Shown: positions 1-8,745, counted from the first letter of the stretch. The stretch is 61,355 bases of DNA from Prochlorococcus sp. AG-409-A22 (GCA_003216135.1 QCJI01000003.1:1-61355), one strand, 5' to 3'. The notes: generated by a model not told the origin, from the sequence alone. Numbers and translations are program-made.

Positions 1-1
1 A

Positions 2-484
2 TCAGGAAGTTGGCTTGGAGGTTGTTTGTTTTGGGGATGGTTAAGTCCATACCCTATTCTTCATATTCCTGTTGAAGCAGTAGTATTACCTTTAGCTTTA
101 ATTGGCCTCGGTACTAAATGGAAAATCGGATCCAGTTTTTATATTGCTTCTTTGTTTGGAACTGCAGTTACTGATATTACAATATTTTTGATTGGAATAA
201 TGGATCAATGGAAGGAAGTTATTACAGCAGATTCAGACACTGCTCCACTAATACTTCAAAAAACATCTGAAAATCTTATACAAAGTAAATCATTATTTAT
301 TATTATTTTTGTTGCAGTAATACTTTGGTTTATTTCAAAAGAAATTCTTAATTCTGCAATTGTTAATTCTACAAATGGTAAAGCACTCTTGGTTTCAAGT
401 TATGTAATCCAAACGACATTGATTGTTGATGGTATTTTTGTATTTTTAGCAATTATTCAACCAACTTTGAGTGGATTGGTTTAA
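2..484 (+). CDS. DUF3120-like integral membrane protein, 3' part (5' end outside window)
   Basis: The frame is open from the first bases of the window, so the gene begins upstream; the visible part is about 160 residues. It is strongly hydrophobic, with several membrane segments (roughly window-residues 15-40, 95-115 and 130-155). I recognise it as the DUF3120 family of cyanobacteria, whose function is unknown. A TTG at 26 could serve as a start, but the frame to its left still reads like membrane-protein sequence (Gly/Trp/Leu-rich), so truncation by the window edge is the better explanation. Its stop overlaps the nadB start codon (TTTAATG around 481-486), so the two are probably co-transcribed. 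The family assignment is moderately sure. Confidence 0.6.
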   Translation, partial: SGSWLGGCLFWGWLSPYPILHIPVEAVVLPLALIGLGTKWKIGSSFYIASLFGTAVTDITIFLIGIMDQWKEVITADSDTAPLILQKTSENLIQSKSLFIIIFVAVILWFISKEILNSAIVNSTNGKALLVSSYVIQTTLIVDGIFVFLAIIQPTLSGLV

Positions 485-2151
485 TGTTAAGACCTTCATT
501 TTCGCAAGAGCCAATTTCAATTAATACATGGGATGTAATTGTAATAGGTGCTGGGGCGGCAGGACTTATGACTTGTCTAGAATTACCTTCAAATTTAAAA
601 GTGCTTCTTTTAAACCGGAACACCAGCAAGGCATCTTCTAGTAGATGGGCTCAAGGAGGTATCGCATCTGTTGTAAGACCAGATGATTCATTTGAACTAC
701 ATGCTGAAGATACTTTAAAAGCTGGTGATGGTTTATGTGATTTCAAAGCTGTAGAAATGCTTGTAAGAGAAGCACCTGGCTGTGTAAATAGGTTACAGAA
801 TTTAGGGATGATTTTTGATCAAAATTGTGATCAATTAGCTACTACTCTTGAAGCAGCTCATTCTCGCAGAAGAGTCTTGCATGTTAAAGATAGAACTGGC
901 AGAGCACTAGTAGAAGTTCTAGAAGATCATGTTGAAAACAAGGAGAATATTCTTCACTGTAGAGGTGTAAGAGTAACAGAACTACTTATTGAAAATGAAG
1001 AATGTAAAGGAGTGCAGGTACTGGATGGATCAAATTTATATTGGATTACTTCTAGGGCGGTTGTTTTGGCAACTGGTGGTGGTGGTCATTTATTTACGAA
1101 TACTACAAATCCTGCACAGTCATCTGGAGAAGGGATTTCCCTCGCGTGGAAAGCAGGTGCTGCTATTGAAGATCTAGAGTTTATTCAATTTCATCCTACA
1201 GCTTTAAAATTTTATGGTGCACCTTGTTTTTTAATTTCAGAGGCTCTTAGAGGAGAAGGAGCAGTCTTAGTTGATAAAAATGGCGAAAGCCCTGTTAAAT
1301 TTCTTCAAAATAGGGATTTAGCTACTAGGGACCAAGTTAGCAGAGCAATAATGAAAAATATGCATGATAATGATGTTGATCATGTTGGTTTAGATCTTAG
1401 ATATATTGATCCGAAAAAAATTGTAGAAAGATTTCCCACCATTTTAAGTAGATGTCAAGATTATGGTGTAAATCCACTTAATGAGGTTATTCCAGTTGCG
1501 CCTGCAGCTCATTATTGGATGGGAGGTGTTAGAACTGATTTAAATGCATCTTCCAATCGAAAAGGCTTATATGCTGTAGGAGAAGTTGCTTCTACAGGAG
1601 TTCATGGTGCCAATAGATTAGCAAGCAATTCATTAATGGAATGTCTTGTATTTGCAAGAAAAATGTCTTCAATTGTTTTGAATAATCCTTTAAATTTAAG
1701 AAAATTAGAAAGAACTAAGGAAGAGGTTGATATTCAAGACTCTCCAGAAGATAATATTTCCATAATTGCAGGAAAGATTGATGAATTAAGAAAATCATGC
1801 TGGATAAATCTTGGAGTATCTCGAAACAAAATTAATATGATTAAATTTCTAAATCATATTCAAAACGATATGGATCAATTGCAAAAAAATCCTCTACTCA
1901 ATAGTCTTGATCAAATTGAATTTGATCAAAAAGTCAAACTTAATGAACCCAAGAGGAGAGAGATTAATCTTTTGCTTGATTTGCAGAATAGACAAATAAC
2001 GACCTTAACTTTGTTAAAAGCTTGCCTTTTTAGGAAAGAGAGTAGAGGAGGACATTACAGAGATGATTTCCCTAAGAAAGATAAAAATTGGGAATGCCAT
2101 ACTAGACAACAATTAAACCAAGAAATTAAAAAAAGATTTATCAAAAATTAG
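484..2151 (+). CDS. nadB: L-aspartate oxidase NadB
   Basis: 555-residue flavoprotein that oxidises L-aspartate to iminoaspartate, the first step of de novo NAD synthesis (quinolinate route, with NadA and NadC elsewhere). The dinucleotide-binding motif GAGAAGL lies at residues 22-28 and the conserved SSRWAQGG block at about 53-59. Further typical NadB/SdhA-family features follow: an FHPTAL segment, the LRGEGAVLVD block, an HYWMGG segment and the GANRLASNSLMEC block that binds FAD near the C-terminus. Length is normal for the family. The ATG start overlaps the stop of the upstream DUF3120 gene by one base, and the 3' end overlaps the convergent VKOR gene by 11 bases. No key residue appears to be missing. 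Confidence 0.95.
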   Translation: MLRPSFSQEPISINTWDVIVIGAGAAGLMTCLELPSNLKVLLLNRNTSKASSSRWAQGGIASVVRPDDSFELHAEDTLKAGDGLCDFKAVEMLVREAPGCVNRLQNLGMIFDQNCDQLATTLEAAHSRRRVLHVKDRTGRALVEVLEDHVENKENILHCRGVRVTELLIENEECKGVQVLDGSNLYWITSRAVVLATGGGGHLFTNTTNPAQSSGEGISLAWKAGAAIEDLEFIQFHPTALKFYGAPCFLISEALRGEGAVLVDKNGESPVKFLQNRDLATRDQVSRAIMKNMHDNDVDHVGLDLRYIDPKKIVERFPTILSRCQDYGVNPLNEVIPVAPAAHYWMGGVRTDLNASSNRKGLYAVGEVASTGVHGANRLASNSLMECLVFARKMSSIVLNNPLNLRKLERTKEEVDIQDSPEDNISIIAGKIDELRKSCWINLGVSRNKINMIKFLNHIQNDMDQLQKNPLLNSLDQIEFDQKVKLNEPKRREINLLLDLQNRQITTLTLLKACLFRKESRGGHYRDDFPKKDKNWECHTRQQLNQEIKKRFIKN

Positions 2152-2752
2152 TATTTCCTTGATAACCAGTCATTATTGCTAAATCATTTAGGTCGCGAGT
2201 ACCGCTATAAATCTCGCCGTTGATTTCCCATGAGGGAAATCCTTCAATACCTTTTGTTTGACATAGCTTGTAATTATTGTCTTTCCCATCTTTAGCACAT
2301 TCAACTACTTGTAACTCTTTAACTGCTTCTTTTCCAAATAATTGTTTCTGATCGTGGCAATGCGGGCACCAATACGCACTATACATAACAATATTGTTTT
2401 CTCGCAAAAATTTTGCAAATTTAACATTCTGGGGAGAGCTTGAAGTGGTAATTATGGGTGATACATTTTCAGTGGGGCTTGGAACATCAATTGCATTAGA
2501 AGGGTCAACGTTAGTTGACCAAATTAGTCCTCCGAGGAGGACACTTAGGGCTACGATGAAACCTCGAAAAATCATAGGTTCTCTACTTTCAAACTTTGCT
2601 CCAATCATAGAAATTATAAAGATAGAAAACGATAAAATTGCTGAAAGTATACAAAAAAAACAATATGCTTGAATCTTAAAAAACATTATATTGATTAACA
2701 AAAAGCTAAATGAAGAGGAGGCACAAGAAATTAGAAATATTAACCACCACAA
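2141..2752 (-). CDS. Vitamin K epoxide reductase-thioredoxin fusion, N-terminally truncated (possible pseudogene)
   Basis: Cyanobacterial VKOR-Trx fusions make disulfides in the periplasm/lumen: the VKOR part reoxidises the fused thioredoxin through quinone. Present here are the last membrane segments, the quinone-proximal CFFC motif (residues 31-34 from the TTG start), a linker and a thioredoxin domain with CPHC (129-132). Full-length homologues have about 280-310 residues; this has 203 and lacks TM1 and the first loop cysteine pair. The only initiator is TTG at 2752. Upstream of it the minus frame stays open to a stop at 2861-2863 and still encodes VKOR-like helix sequence (AGVITYLSI around 2816-2842), so homology is cut off rather than starting at TTG. 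The opposite strand there belongs to the DUF512 gene. Activity is doubtful without the loop cysteines. Confidence 0.8.
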   Translation of the reverse strand: MWWLIFLISCASSSFSFLLINIMFFKIQAYCFFCILSAILSFSIFIISMIGAKFESREPMIFRGFIVALSVLLGGLIWSTNVDPSNAIDVPSPTENVSPIITTSSSPQNVKFAKFLRENNIVMYSAYWCPHCHDQKQLFGKEAVKELQVVECAKDGKDNNYKLCQTKGIEGFPSWEINGEIYSGTRDLNDLAIMTGYQGNTNF

Positions 2753-2804
2753 AAACTTATTTAGCTTTTCTTTTGGAGAAATTAAATTAAGTGAAAGTAT
2801 TATT

Positions 2805-4178
2805 GTGATAAATAATATTGATAAATACGTTATAACTCCTGCAGAAATTGACAGTATCGATTATAACTCTATTGCTCAGGATATTGGCTTTGAATCAGGG
2901 GATTCTATTATTAGTATTAACGGGAAGAAGCCAAGGGATTTAATTGATTATCAGATCCTTATTAGTGAAGAAATTCTAAAAATTTCTGTTTTAGATAAAA
3001 ATAAAAAAATTCATGATATCAGTATTGAGAAAGACCAGGATGCCAGTTTAGGGATTAATTTTAAAGATGCTTTATTTGATTCCATTAAACAGTGCAATAA
3101 TAAATGTCCATTTTGCTTTATAGATCAACAGCCAAGTGGCAAAAGAAAAAGCCTTTACATAAAAGATGATGATTATAGACTGAGTTTTTTATATGGCTCT
3201 TATCTAACACTTACAAATTTAAAAAAACAAGATTGGGAAAGAATATCTGCTCAGAAACTATCACCACTTTTTATTTCTGTTCATGCAACTGATCCTAAGA
3301 CTCGAGAAAAACTATTAAAAAATAAAAAAGCTGGTGAAATTCTGGATCAAATTGCATGGTTTCAACAAAACTCTATACAAATACATGCTCAAATTGTTGT
3401 ATGTCCAGGTATAAACGATGGAGACATTCTAAGAAAATCAATTTTTGAACTTGCGAAGTTTCACAATAATGTATCCAAAACAGTTCTATCTGTTGCCATA
3501 GTTCCTGTGGGACTAACCAAATTTAGACCTGAGGATGATGGTTTAAAACCTATAAGCAAAGAATACGCAACCAAAACCATTCAACAAGTAGAAATGTTCC
3601 AGTCCTCTTTACAAAATACTCATGGGACACGCTTTTGTTGGTTAGCAGACGAATGGTATTTGATAGCTGGTATGAATTTACCTAGTTATAAAACTTACGA
3701 GAATCTCCCTCAAGAATCTAATGGAGTAGGTTCAATTAGAAGCTTTCTTAAAATATTAACTACAAAAACTAAAAACCTCCCCAAAAAAGTAAATAAACAA
3801 AAAAAGGTTTGTTGGATTGTTGGTAAATTAGTTTATGAAGCTCTTATTCCGACAGTTCAAAAATTAAACAATATTAACGGACTTACTATTAAGTTATATG
3901 GTTTACCAAGCGTTTATTGGGGTCAAGAACAAGTAGTTACAGGACTATTAACTGGAGAAGATTTAATTCATGGACTAAAAAATAAGGATTTAGGGGAGGG
4001 TATTTATATACCATCAATAATGTTAAAATTAAACACTGATTTATTTTTAGATGACAAAAATATAAGTGAAGTTGAAAATGAACTGAACACCAAAATTCAC
4101 GTTCTTGATAATACAAATGATATTATTAATAATCTAATTGGAATAAAACATAGTAAGAAGATTATAAATTATGCTTAA
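2805..4178 (+). CDS. DUF512-family PDZ-radical SAM (Fe-S) protein; start uncertain
   Basis: Cyanobacterial DUF512 protein: a short PDZ-like N-terminal module (PAEIDSI to INGKKPRDLIDY) followed by a radical-SAM core with the iron-sulfur motif C-x3-C-x2-C (CNNKCPFC, bases about 3093-3116) and the C-terminal DUF512 domain. The substrate is unknown for the family. No ATG exists near the 5' end. TTG at 2691 or GTG at 2805 are possible starts; I use GTG because family homology begins only near the Pro codon at 2838, and 2691-2832 is mainly the antisense of the VKOR coding sequence. The native start may have been lost in a deletion. The 3' end overlaps the next gene by 8 bases, indicating an operon with the TolC-like gene. 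Confidence 0.8.
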   Translation: MINNIDKYVITPAEIDSIDYNSIAQDIGFESGDSIISINGKKPRDLIDYQILISEEILKISVLDKNKKIHDISIEKDQDASLGINFKDALFDSIKQCNNKCPFCFIDQQPSGKRKSLYIKDDDYRLSFLYGSYLTLTNLKKQDWERISAQKLSPLFISVHATDPKTREKLLKNKKAGEILDQIAWFQQNSIQIHAQIVVCPGINDGDILRKSIFELAKFHNNVSKTVLSVAIVPVGLTKFRPEDDGLKPISKEYATKTIQQVEMFQSSLQNTHGTRFCWLADEWYLIAGMNLPSYKTYENLPQESNGVGSIRSFLKILTTKTKNLPKKVNKQKKVCWIVGKLVYEALIPTVQKLNNINGLTIKLYGLPSVYWGQEQVVTGLLTGEDLIHGLKNKDLGEGIYIPSIMLKLNTDLFLDDKNISEVENELNTKIHVLDNTNDIINNLIGIKHSKKIINYA

Positions 4179-5676
4179 AAAAATTATAAATCCAATCTTA
4201 TTTTTACATCTTGCTCTATGTATTACTTCTCAAAACGCTACTTTTGGCTCTACAAATAATCATATTAAATGGTCAAAAGTTGATGAAGTCTTAGAAGAAA
4301 AAGAAGATCAAATTTCTATCGATTATAAAGAAATAGAGAGAATTGAAGAAGTCTTAGAAGAAAAAGAAGATCAAATTTATATCGATTATAAAGAAATAGA
4401 AAAAATAATATTGCAAAATGAAGAACTTAAATCATTAAAAGAATTAATTAAATCTTCAAGTTTTAATCTTGCAAGCAAAATATCTAAAAGATATCCCTCA
4501 TTAGATCTTCAAGCCACTGGATTGCCAAAATACGTGTCCGGCATAAATTACAATAGCAATTCACAGACTACAAAAACTTCACAATTTTCTGCTAATCCTT
4601 CTCTTAATATTAGATGGGATTTAATTGATCCTCTAAGGAGTTCCGAAATTAAAATCGCCAGAGAAAACTATAAAATTGCAAACAATAATTTTGAAATTAA
4701 AAGAAAAGATCTAATTCAAGAAGCAAGGGCGATATATCACAAATACCAAAAATCCTATAAAGATATTGAAAATCAGCAATTCGCCCTTGAGTTATCAATT
4801 ACGAGTTTAGATAATGCCCAATCAAAGTTAGATGCTGGTATTGGGACAAAATTTGCAGTTCTTGAAGCAGATGCTCAATTATCGCGAGATAAGCAAGCAC
4901 TTAATGAAAAAAAAATTAAACATCAAATTAACAAGATTTCATTAAAAGAAATACTGAACTTAAAAGGTGATTTCGAAATTAACCCAGATCAAAAATTAAT
5001 AGGTTTCTGGAACAATAAATTAACTAAAAATATAAATAATGGTCTAGCAAATAATCTTACCTTACAAAATCTTACTCTTCAGAAAGAAATTAAAAAAAAC
5101 CAAGCCATTACTTATTTAAAAGCTAATAAACCAAAGATTTACATAAGTAATACATTCTCAAGTGCATTTACTAAAGGAGATTCCTTATCAACTGCAATAG
5201 ATTCTAGCGAAACTGGATCAGCATATACAAATGCAATAAGTTTAAACTTCTCATGGAATATTTTTAATGGGAACCAAAATAAAAATTCTTACAAATCAAG
5301 TCAAGCAGATGCAAAGGCAGAAGAATATTCCTTGAACAATTTTCAAAATGTTTTGAAAACAAACATTAATAAAGCATATTTAAATTTAAATTTAAATGAA
5401 GAAAAAATAATATCCTCTCTTAAAGAAATATCTTCCACAAAGGAGTCTTTAAGATTGGCAAGATTAAGATATGATGTTGGAATTTCAACTTTAAAAGATG
5501 TTCTAGTTAGGCAAAAAGAATTAAGCAATGCAAAATCAAAAAATATTAATGCAGTTTATAATTACAATATAAATTTGGATGAATTAGAGAGATTAACTTT
5601 TCTTGAAATAAGCAATAAATGTATTGATAGTAATACAATGAATAAAAAGGAATCTATTTGCAATATTCCAAGATGA
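4171..5676 (+). CDS. TolC-like outer membrane efflux protein
   Basis: 501-residue protein with an N-terminal signal sequence (hydrophobic residues about 6-21) and two homologous OEP halves rich in long amphipathic helices, as in TolC-type channels that span the outer membrane and periplasm. The second half carries the typical R-Y-D-V-G-I-S-T-L-K-D-V-L segment. A 21-residue unit (VLEEKEDQI...DYKEIE) occurs twice in tandem at residues 39-80, just after the signal peptide, from a 63-bp DNA duplication. No inner-membrane pump or adaptor gene lies adjacent. It overlaps the upstream DUF512 gene by 8 bases and the IMPase gene by 4 bases (ATGA), so the three probably form one transcript. Confidence 0.85.
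   Translation: MLKKIINPILFLHLALCITSQNATFGSTNNHIKWSKVDEVLEEKEDQISIDYKEIERIEEVLEEKEDQIYIDYKEIEKIILQNEELKSLKELIKSSSFNLASKISKRYPSLDLQATGLPKYVSGINYNSNSQTTKTSQFSANPSLNIRWDLIDPLRSSEIKIARENYKIANNNFEIKRKDLIQEARAIYHKYQKSYKDIENQQFALELSITSLDNAQSKLDAGIGTKFAVLEADAQLSRDKQALNEKKIKHQINKISLKEILNLKGDFEINPDQKLIGFWNNKLTKNINNGLANNLTLQNLTLQKEIKKNQAITYLKANKPKIYISNTFSSAFTKGDSLSTAIDSSETGSAYTNAISLNFSWNIFNGNQNKNSYKSSQADAKAEEYSLNNFQNVLKTNINKAYLNLNLNEEKIISSLKEISSTKESLRLARLRYDVGISTLKDVLVRQKELSNAKSKNINAVYNYNINLDELERLTFLEISNKCIDSNTMNKKESICNIPR
4285..4410 (+). repeat. 63-bp tandem duplication inside the TolC-like gene
   Basis: Two adjacent copies of a 63-bp unit (4285-4347 and 4348-4410) both begin gaagtcttagaag and stay nearly identical for about 53 bases before diverging. 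The period is a multiple of three, so the reading frame is preserved and 21 charged residues are repeated just behind the signal peptide. Confidence 0.9.
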
Positions 5677-6473
5677 ATCAATCACAGTTAACAAATAAGC
5701 AAATCAAAGAATTATATTCTTTGTTTGAATTAGTTAGTCAAAGACAGTTGAAAGACTTTGGGAATATAAGTGCCAGTAATAAATCAGACGGATCTTTAAT
5801 TACGAGTTGTGATTTATGGAGTGACAAAACTATTGTTGATGGGCTATCAAGTATAGCTCCAAATGAAGGAGTATTAAGCGAAGAGGGAGGAAAATTAATT
5901 CCCCATTCAAATGCTTATTGGATAGTAGACCCACTTGATGGAACAACAAATTTTGCTGCAGGCATTCCATACTGGTCTATCTCAGTAGCAAGATTTGTAG
6001 AAGGTAGACCTCAATCTTCTTTTTTAATAATCCCTACTTTAAATAAAAAATTTGTATCTATTAAAGGCAAAGGTGTATGGCTAAATAATAAAAAAATAGA
6101 AAGTCACCAAAATAATAGAAAAAGTGATTGTGTCTCCTTATGTAGTCGATCAATTAAAATTTTGCAAAAAAAGCCTAGCTCCATCTTCCCAGGGAAAATA
6201 AGACTCCTGGGTGTATCAAGTTTAAATCTTACTAGCGTAGCCATGGGACAAACTTTCGGAGCAATAGAATCAACCCCAAAAATATGGGATATTGCGGGCG
6301 CCTGGCTATTACTTGAAGAACTTAATTGTTCTATCGACTGGTTAGAAACTGATCCTTTGAATTTAGTTTCAGGACAAGATTTAAGCGAAGTAAATTTTCC
6401 ATTAATTGCTGGGAGAACAATAGAACAAATTAAAGTCTTAAGACCATGGGGTAACCTATTACTGGAACAATAG
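5673..6473 (+). CDS. Inositol monophosphatase-family phosphatase
   Basis: 266-residue member of the IMPase/FBPase/CysQ fold. The metal-binding motif DPLDGTTNF is at about residues 89-97, and the second motif WDIAGAWLLLEE lies near residue 205; an acidic SEEGG segment precedes them. The sugar or nucleotide phosphate substrate cannot be told from sequence; inositol-1-phosphate, histidinol-phosphate and PAP-type substrates occur in relatives. A TTG start 15 bases upstream (5658) is possible, but ATG at 5673 overlaps the TolC-gene stop as ATGA, a classic translational-coupling arrangement, and is preferred. Confidence 0.85.
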   Translation: MNQSQLTNKQIKELYSLFELVSQRQLKDFGNISASNKSDGSLITSCDLWSDKTIVDGLSSIAPNEGVLSEEGGKLIPHSNAYWIVDPLDGTTNFAAGIPYWSISVARFVEGRPQSSFLIIPTLNKKFVSIKGKGVWLNNKKIESHQNNRKSDCVSLCSRSIKILQKKPSSIFPGKIRLLGVSSLNLTSVAMGQTFGAIESTPKIWDIAGAWLLLEELNCSIDWLETDPLNLVSGQDLSEVNFPLIAGRTIEQIKVLRPWGNLLLEQ

Positions 6474-6555
6474 TTGCAGAAAAAAGAAATAATTACTGTA
6501 ACAATATCTTTATTAGATACAATATATTAAGAAGTTAGATAAGTATTTGAAGAGC

Positions 6556-7476
6556 ATGCAGATGCAGCGCACCTCAACTTGGATTCTTAAAAGTTTATGG
6601 GGAGCTTGTGAGAGATGGAGTAAATCGGATTGTATTGATTTAAGTGCTGCTTTCGCATACTATACGCTTCAATCGTTTTTTCCTATTCTTCTCATTTCAC
6701 TTTCAACAGCATCCTGGTTCCTAGGTAAACAAGAGGGGTTAGATCAACAAATAATTGCTATAGCAGCACAAATTTTACCCCCTTCGGTAGTTGAATTAGT
6801 AGAAACAACTTTATTTAAATTAATTGATCAAGGTTTTGGGGCAGGTGTTTTAGGAGCAATGTTTTTGCTCTTTACGGCGGGGAATGCTTATTTATCTCTT
6901 CAAAGAGGTTCCGATAGACTTTGGGAAGACGAACTTCCTTCAAGAAAAGTCAATGCAGATTGGCAAGAACAAGCATCAAGATTTGTTCGAAATAGAATTG
7001 AAGCTTTTTTAATAGTATTTTTTATTGGTTTCTTAATGGTATTAGATCAAATTAGTGCAAACCTTAGAATGATCCCAAGTACAGTTTTAGAAAACCTATC
7101 AGAATCAAATAATTTAATTTATAATTTTTTTCTTAAATTACCGCTATTACAAGTCGGCCAATTTGCAATTCCACTAATTGGATTTTCTTTAATGGCTTTA
7201 TTGCTGCAGGCACTGCTGCCTAGCAGAAAAGTGCCTTTAAAACCTTTAATTCCAGGTTCTTTACTCATTGGTATTGGATTAACTACGCTGAACCTAGCGG
7301 TAAGTAAAAGTATTCTTTCTCTTGGGGTAAGGTTCCAAGCATATGGTTTTATTGGAGGTTTTTTAGTCCTTACTTTATGGGTTTGGCTATTAGGCGTAAT
7401 TTTGTATTTTGGACAGTGCTGGAGTGTTGTTATTGCTAGTATGTCTTTGGTAAATAGAAAAAGAAATAGACCATAA
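6556..7476 (+). CDS. YihY/UPF0761-family inner membrane protein
   Basis: About 306 residues with six predicted membrane helices. The family signature is seen in the first helix region (AAFAYYTLQSFFPILL) and in the GAMFLLFTAGNAYLSLQ segment. This family was formerly labelled ribonuclease BN; that activity was later assigned to another protein, and the function remains unknown, with transporter-like roles suggested. ATG codons at 6556 and 6562 are both plausible; a TTG at 6547 is less likely. It is followed after 7 bases by the zinc-ribbon membrane protein, so the two may be co-expressed. Confidence 0.8.
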   Translation: MQMQRTSTWILKSLWGACERWSKSDCIDLSAAFAYYTLQSFFPILLISLSTASWFLGKQEGLDQQIIAIAAQILPPSVVELVETTLFKLIDQGFGAGVLGAMFLLFTAGNAYLSLQRGSDRLWEDELPSRKVNADWQEQASRFVRNRIEAFLIVFFIGFLMVLDQISANLRMIPSTVLENLSESNNLIYNFFLKLPLLQVGQFAIPLIGFSLMALLLQALLPSRKVPLKPLIPGSLLIGIGLTTLNLAVSKSILSLGVRFQAYGFIGGFLVLTLWVWLLGVILYFGQCWSVVIASMSLVNRKRNRP

Positions 7477-7483
7477 CATTCAT

Positions 7484-7828
7484 ATGAATTCTTTTATTAA
7501 AACTAATAAAACTTTAGTGACTTATTCATTAATTTTCTTAATTGTTATTCCTATTTTTGGAATTAACTTTTTTCTAAGCATTATTGGTAATGTTTTGCTG
7601 CTTTTCTTTCTAATAACTTTATTAATAGTCCTCATTGCATTTTTAAGTTTTAATTTTTTAAAGTCAAAAGTAATTCAATGTGAAAAATGTGGTGCAATTT
7701 CACTAGGCTTAAATGATACTTGCATGAATTGCGGTGCAGACTTAAAAGACCTAAATATTCAACAGAGTCAATTAAATAATAATCCTGGAGAAAAAACTAT
7801 TGAAGTAAAAGCAGAGGAAATCAAATAA
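7484..7828 (+). CDS. Small membrane protein with C-terminal zinc ribbon
   Basis: 114 residues. Two hydrophobic helices (about 12-30 and 33-54) are followed by a cytosolic zinc-ribbon motif, C-x2-C (CEKC, about 65-68) and C-x2-C (CMNC, about 80-83), with a typical GA between the knuckle strands, and then a short polar tail. I do not recognise a named family; zinc ribbons of this kind in small membrane proteins are common but poorly characterised. It lies 7 bases downstream of the YihY gene on the same strand and converges on the hli gene at 7856. Confidence 0.7.
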   Translation: MNSFIKTNKTLVTYSLIFLIVIPIFGINFFLSIIGNVLLLFFLITLLIVLIAFLSFNFLKSKVIQCEKCGAISLGLNDTCMNCGADLKDLNIQQSQLNNNPGEKTIEVKAEEIK

Positions 7829-7855
7829 TTGTATTGGTTGATTTAACAAAAAAAG

Positions 7856-8002
7856 TTAACCAATTCCAATTTGTCTGAGGATACTTTGTCCAGTGATCAC
7901 TTCCGTTGCTAAACCTATCAAAATTCCCATCATAGCCATACGACCATTCCAAGTTTCTGCGAAATTTACAAAGCCATATCTTTGTTGATTGTCTTCATTC
8001 AT
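7856..8002 (-). CDS. hli: High-light-inducible protein (Hli/Scp), 48 aa
   Basis: 48-residue single-helix chlorophyll-binding stress protein. The LHC-family motif ETWNGRMAMMG with Glu and Asn-Gly-Arg chlorophyll ligands is present, followed by a hydrophobic helix and the common end GQSILRQIGIG. In cyanobacteria these proteins bind pigment at photosystem II assembly intermediates and protect under high light or nutrient stress; Prochlorococcus has many copies. ATG is at 8000-8002. It stands alone between two unrelated operons. Confidence 0.93.
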   Translation of the reverse strand: MNEDNQQRYGFVNFAETWNGRMAMMGILIGLATEVITGQSILRQIGIG

Positions 8003-8070
8003 AATTAACTTCTTACAAGTTTACCTATTTTAACGTTTTGAGGTGAAATTTATGGCAAATAATTAATGAA

Positions 8071-8454
8071 TTACTTAACATGTCTGACACCATCAACGGG
8101 CTTATATTGATCACCAGTTAATTCCTCATATATAATCGCTGGCAATCCAGTCTCAAACATAGTTTGTAAAGCCTCCTTAAGCATTGGATTCCACCCTCCA
8201 GTACTTATCTTTCCATGTCTAACGGTCCAATCCCAAGTACCCTGAAGATCTCTTGGCATTCTGCCTTCCCTATCCCTTCTACCCACTAAATCTAAAGACT
8301 CAACTAAACCAACAATAATTGGTTTTTTACCATAAGAAGGGGTAAGACTCAGTTCCAATCTAACGGGATCATCTTTAACCATTGTCAGACGAAACCTTGG
8401 AGGTAATTTGAGAGATCTTATAACTGAATTGACGATTTTTGTTCTTAATTCCAA
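8071..8454 (-). CDS. Conserved hypothetical protein of marine picocyanobacteria
   Basis: 127-residue soluble protein with a basic N-terminus and a Trp-rich middle (GTWDWTVRHGKISTGGWNP, about 77-95). I do not recognise a characterised family; proteins with the same N-terminal MELRTK block are, to my recollection, widespread in Prochlorococcus and marine Synechococcus. The start is TTG at 8454, supported by an AAAGG sequence about 8 bases upstream and by the N-terminal conservation; the next Met is at residue 25. It lies 27 bases downstream of the DUF2973 gene on the same strand, so they are probably one operon. Confidence 0.7.
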   Translation of the reverse strand: MELRTKIVNSVIRSLKLPPRFRLTMVKDDPVRLELSLTPSYGKKPIIVGLVESLDLVGRRDREGRMPRDLQGTWDWTVRHGKISTGGWNPMLKEALQTMFETGLPAIIYEELTGDQYKPVDGVRHVK

Positions 8455-8481
8455 TTTTTTTACCTTTAATTTTTAATTGAG

Positions 8482-8745
8482 TTAATCAGTTGTAGTACCT
8501 TTCTCTTCTAAAGAAGAGTCATTATCATTAGAAAACCTTACTGTTAGTAGTTCCTCATCTGTGATATTTCCAGCCTTATCAAGGAGTTCTGGGTGGATAG
8601 TATATTTTTTTTGTTTTAAATTTTTATTATAAAATTCTTTTTGTACTTTATCTGATATCCCCCAACCATTAGACATCACTTTAAAGGCCTTCCAGACTAA
8701 ATAAGTAAGGGCTGCTGAATATAAAATGGAAAATAAAATAGTCAT
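8482..8745 (-). CDS. DUF2973-family small membrane protein
   Basis: 87 residues with one N-terminal membrane helix (about 3-20, followed by KAFKVM), then a soluble tail with the conserved IHPELLDKAGNITDEELLTVRF segment. This tail is the hallmark of the cyanobacterial DUF2973 family, of unknown function. ATG start. It is the first gene of a probable two-gene minus-strand operon with the conserved protein at 8071-8454 and is divergent from the HtrA protease gene. Confidence 0.75.
   Translation of the reverse strand: MTILFSILYSAALTYLVWKAFKVMSNGWGISDKVQKEFYNKNLKQKKYTIHPELLDKAGNITDEELLTVRFSNDNDSSLEEKGTTTD

Noticed and set aside
6556-7476. YihY-family gene as ribonuclease BN
   Set aside because: That label came from a mistaken assignment; the protein is a multi-helix membrane protein without nuclease motifs.
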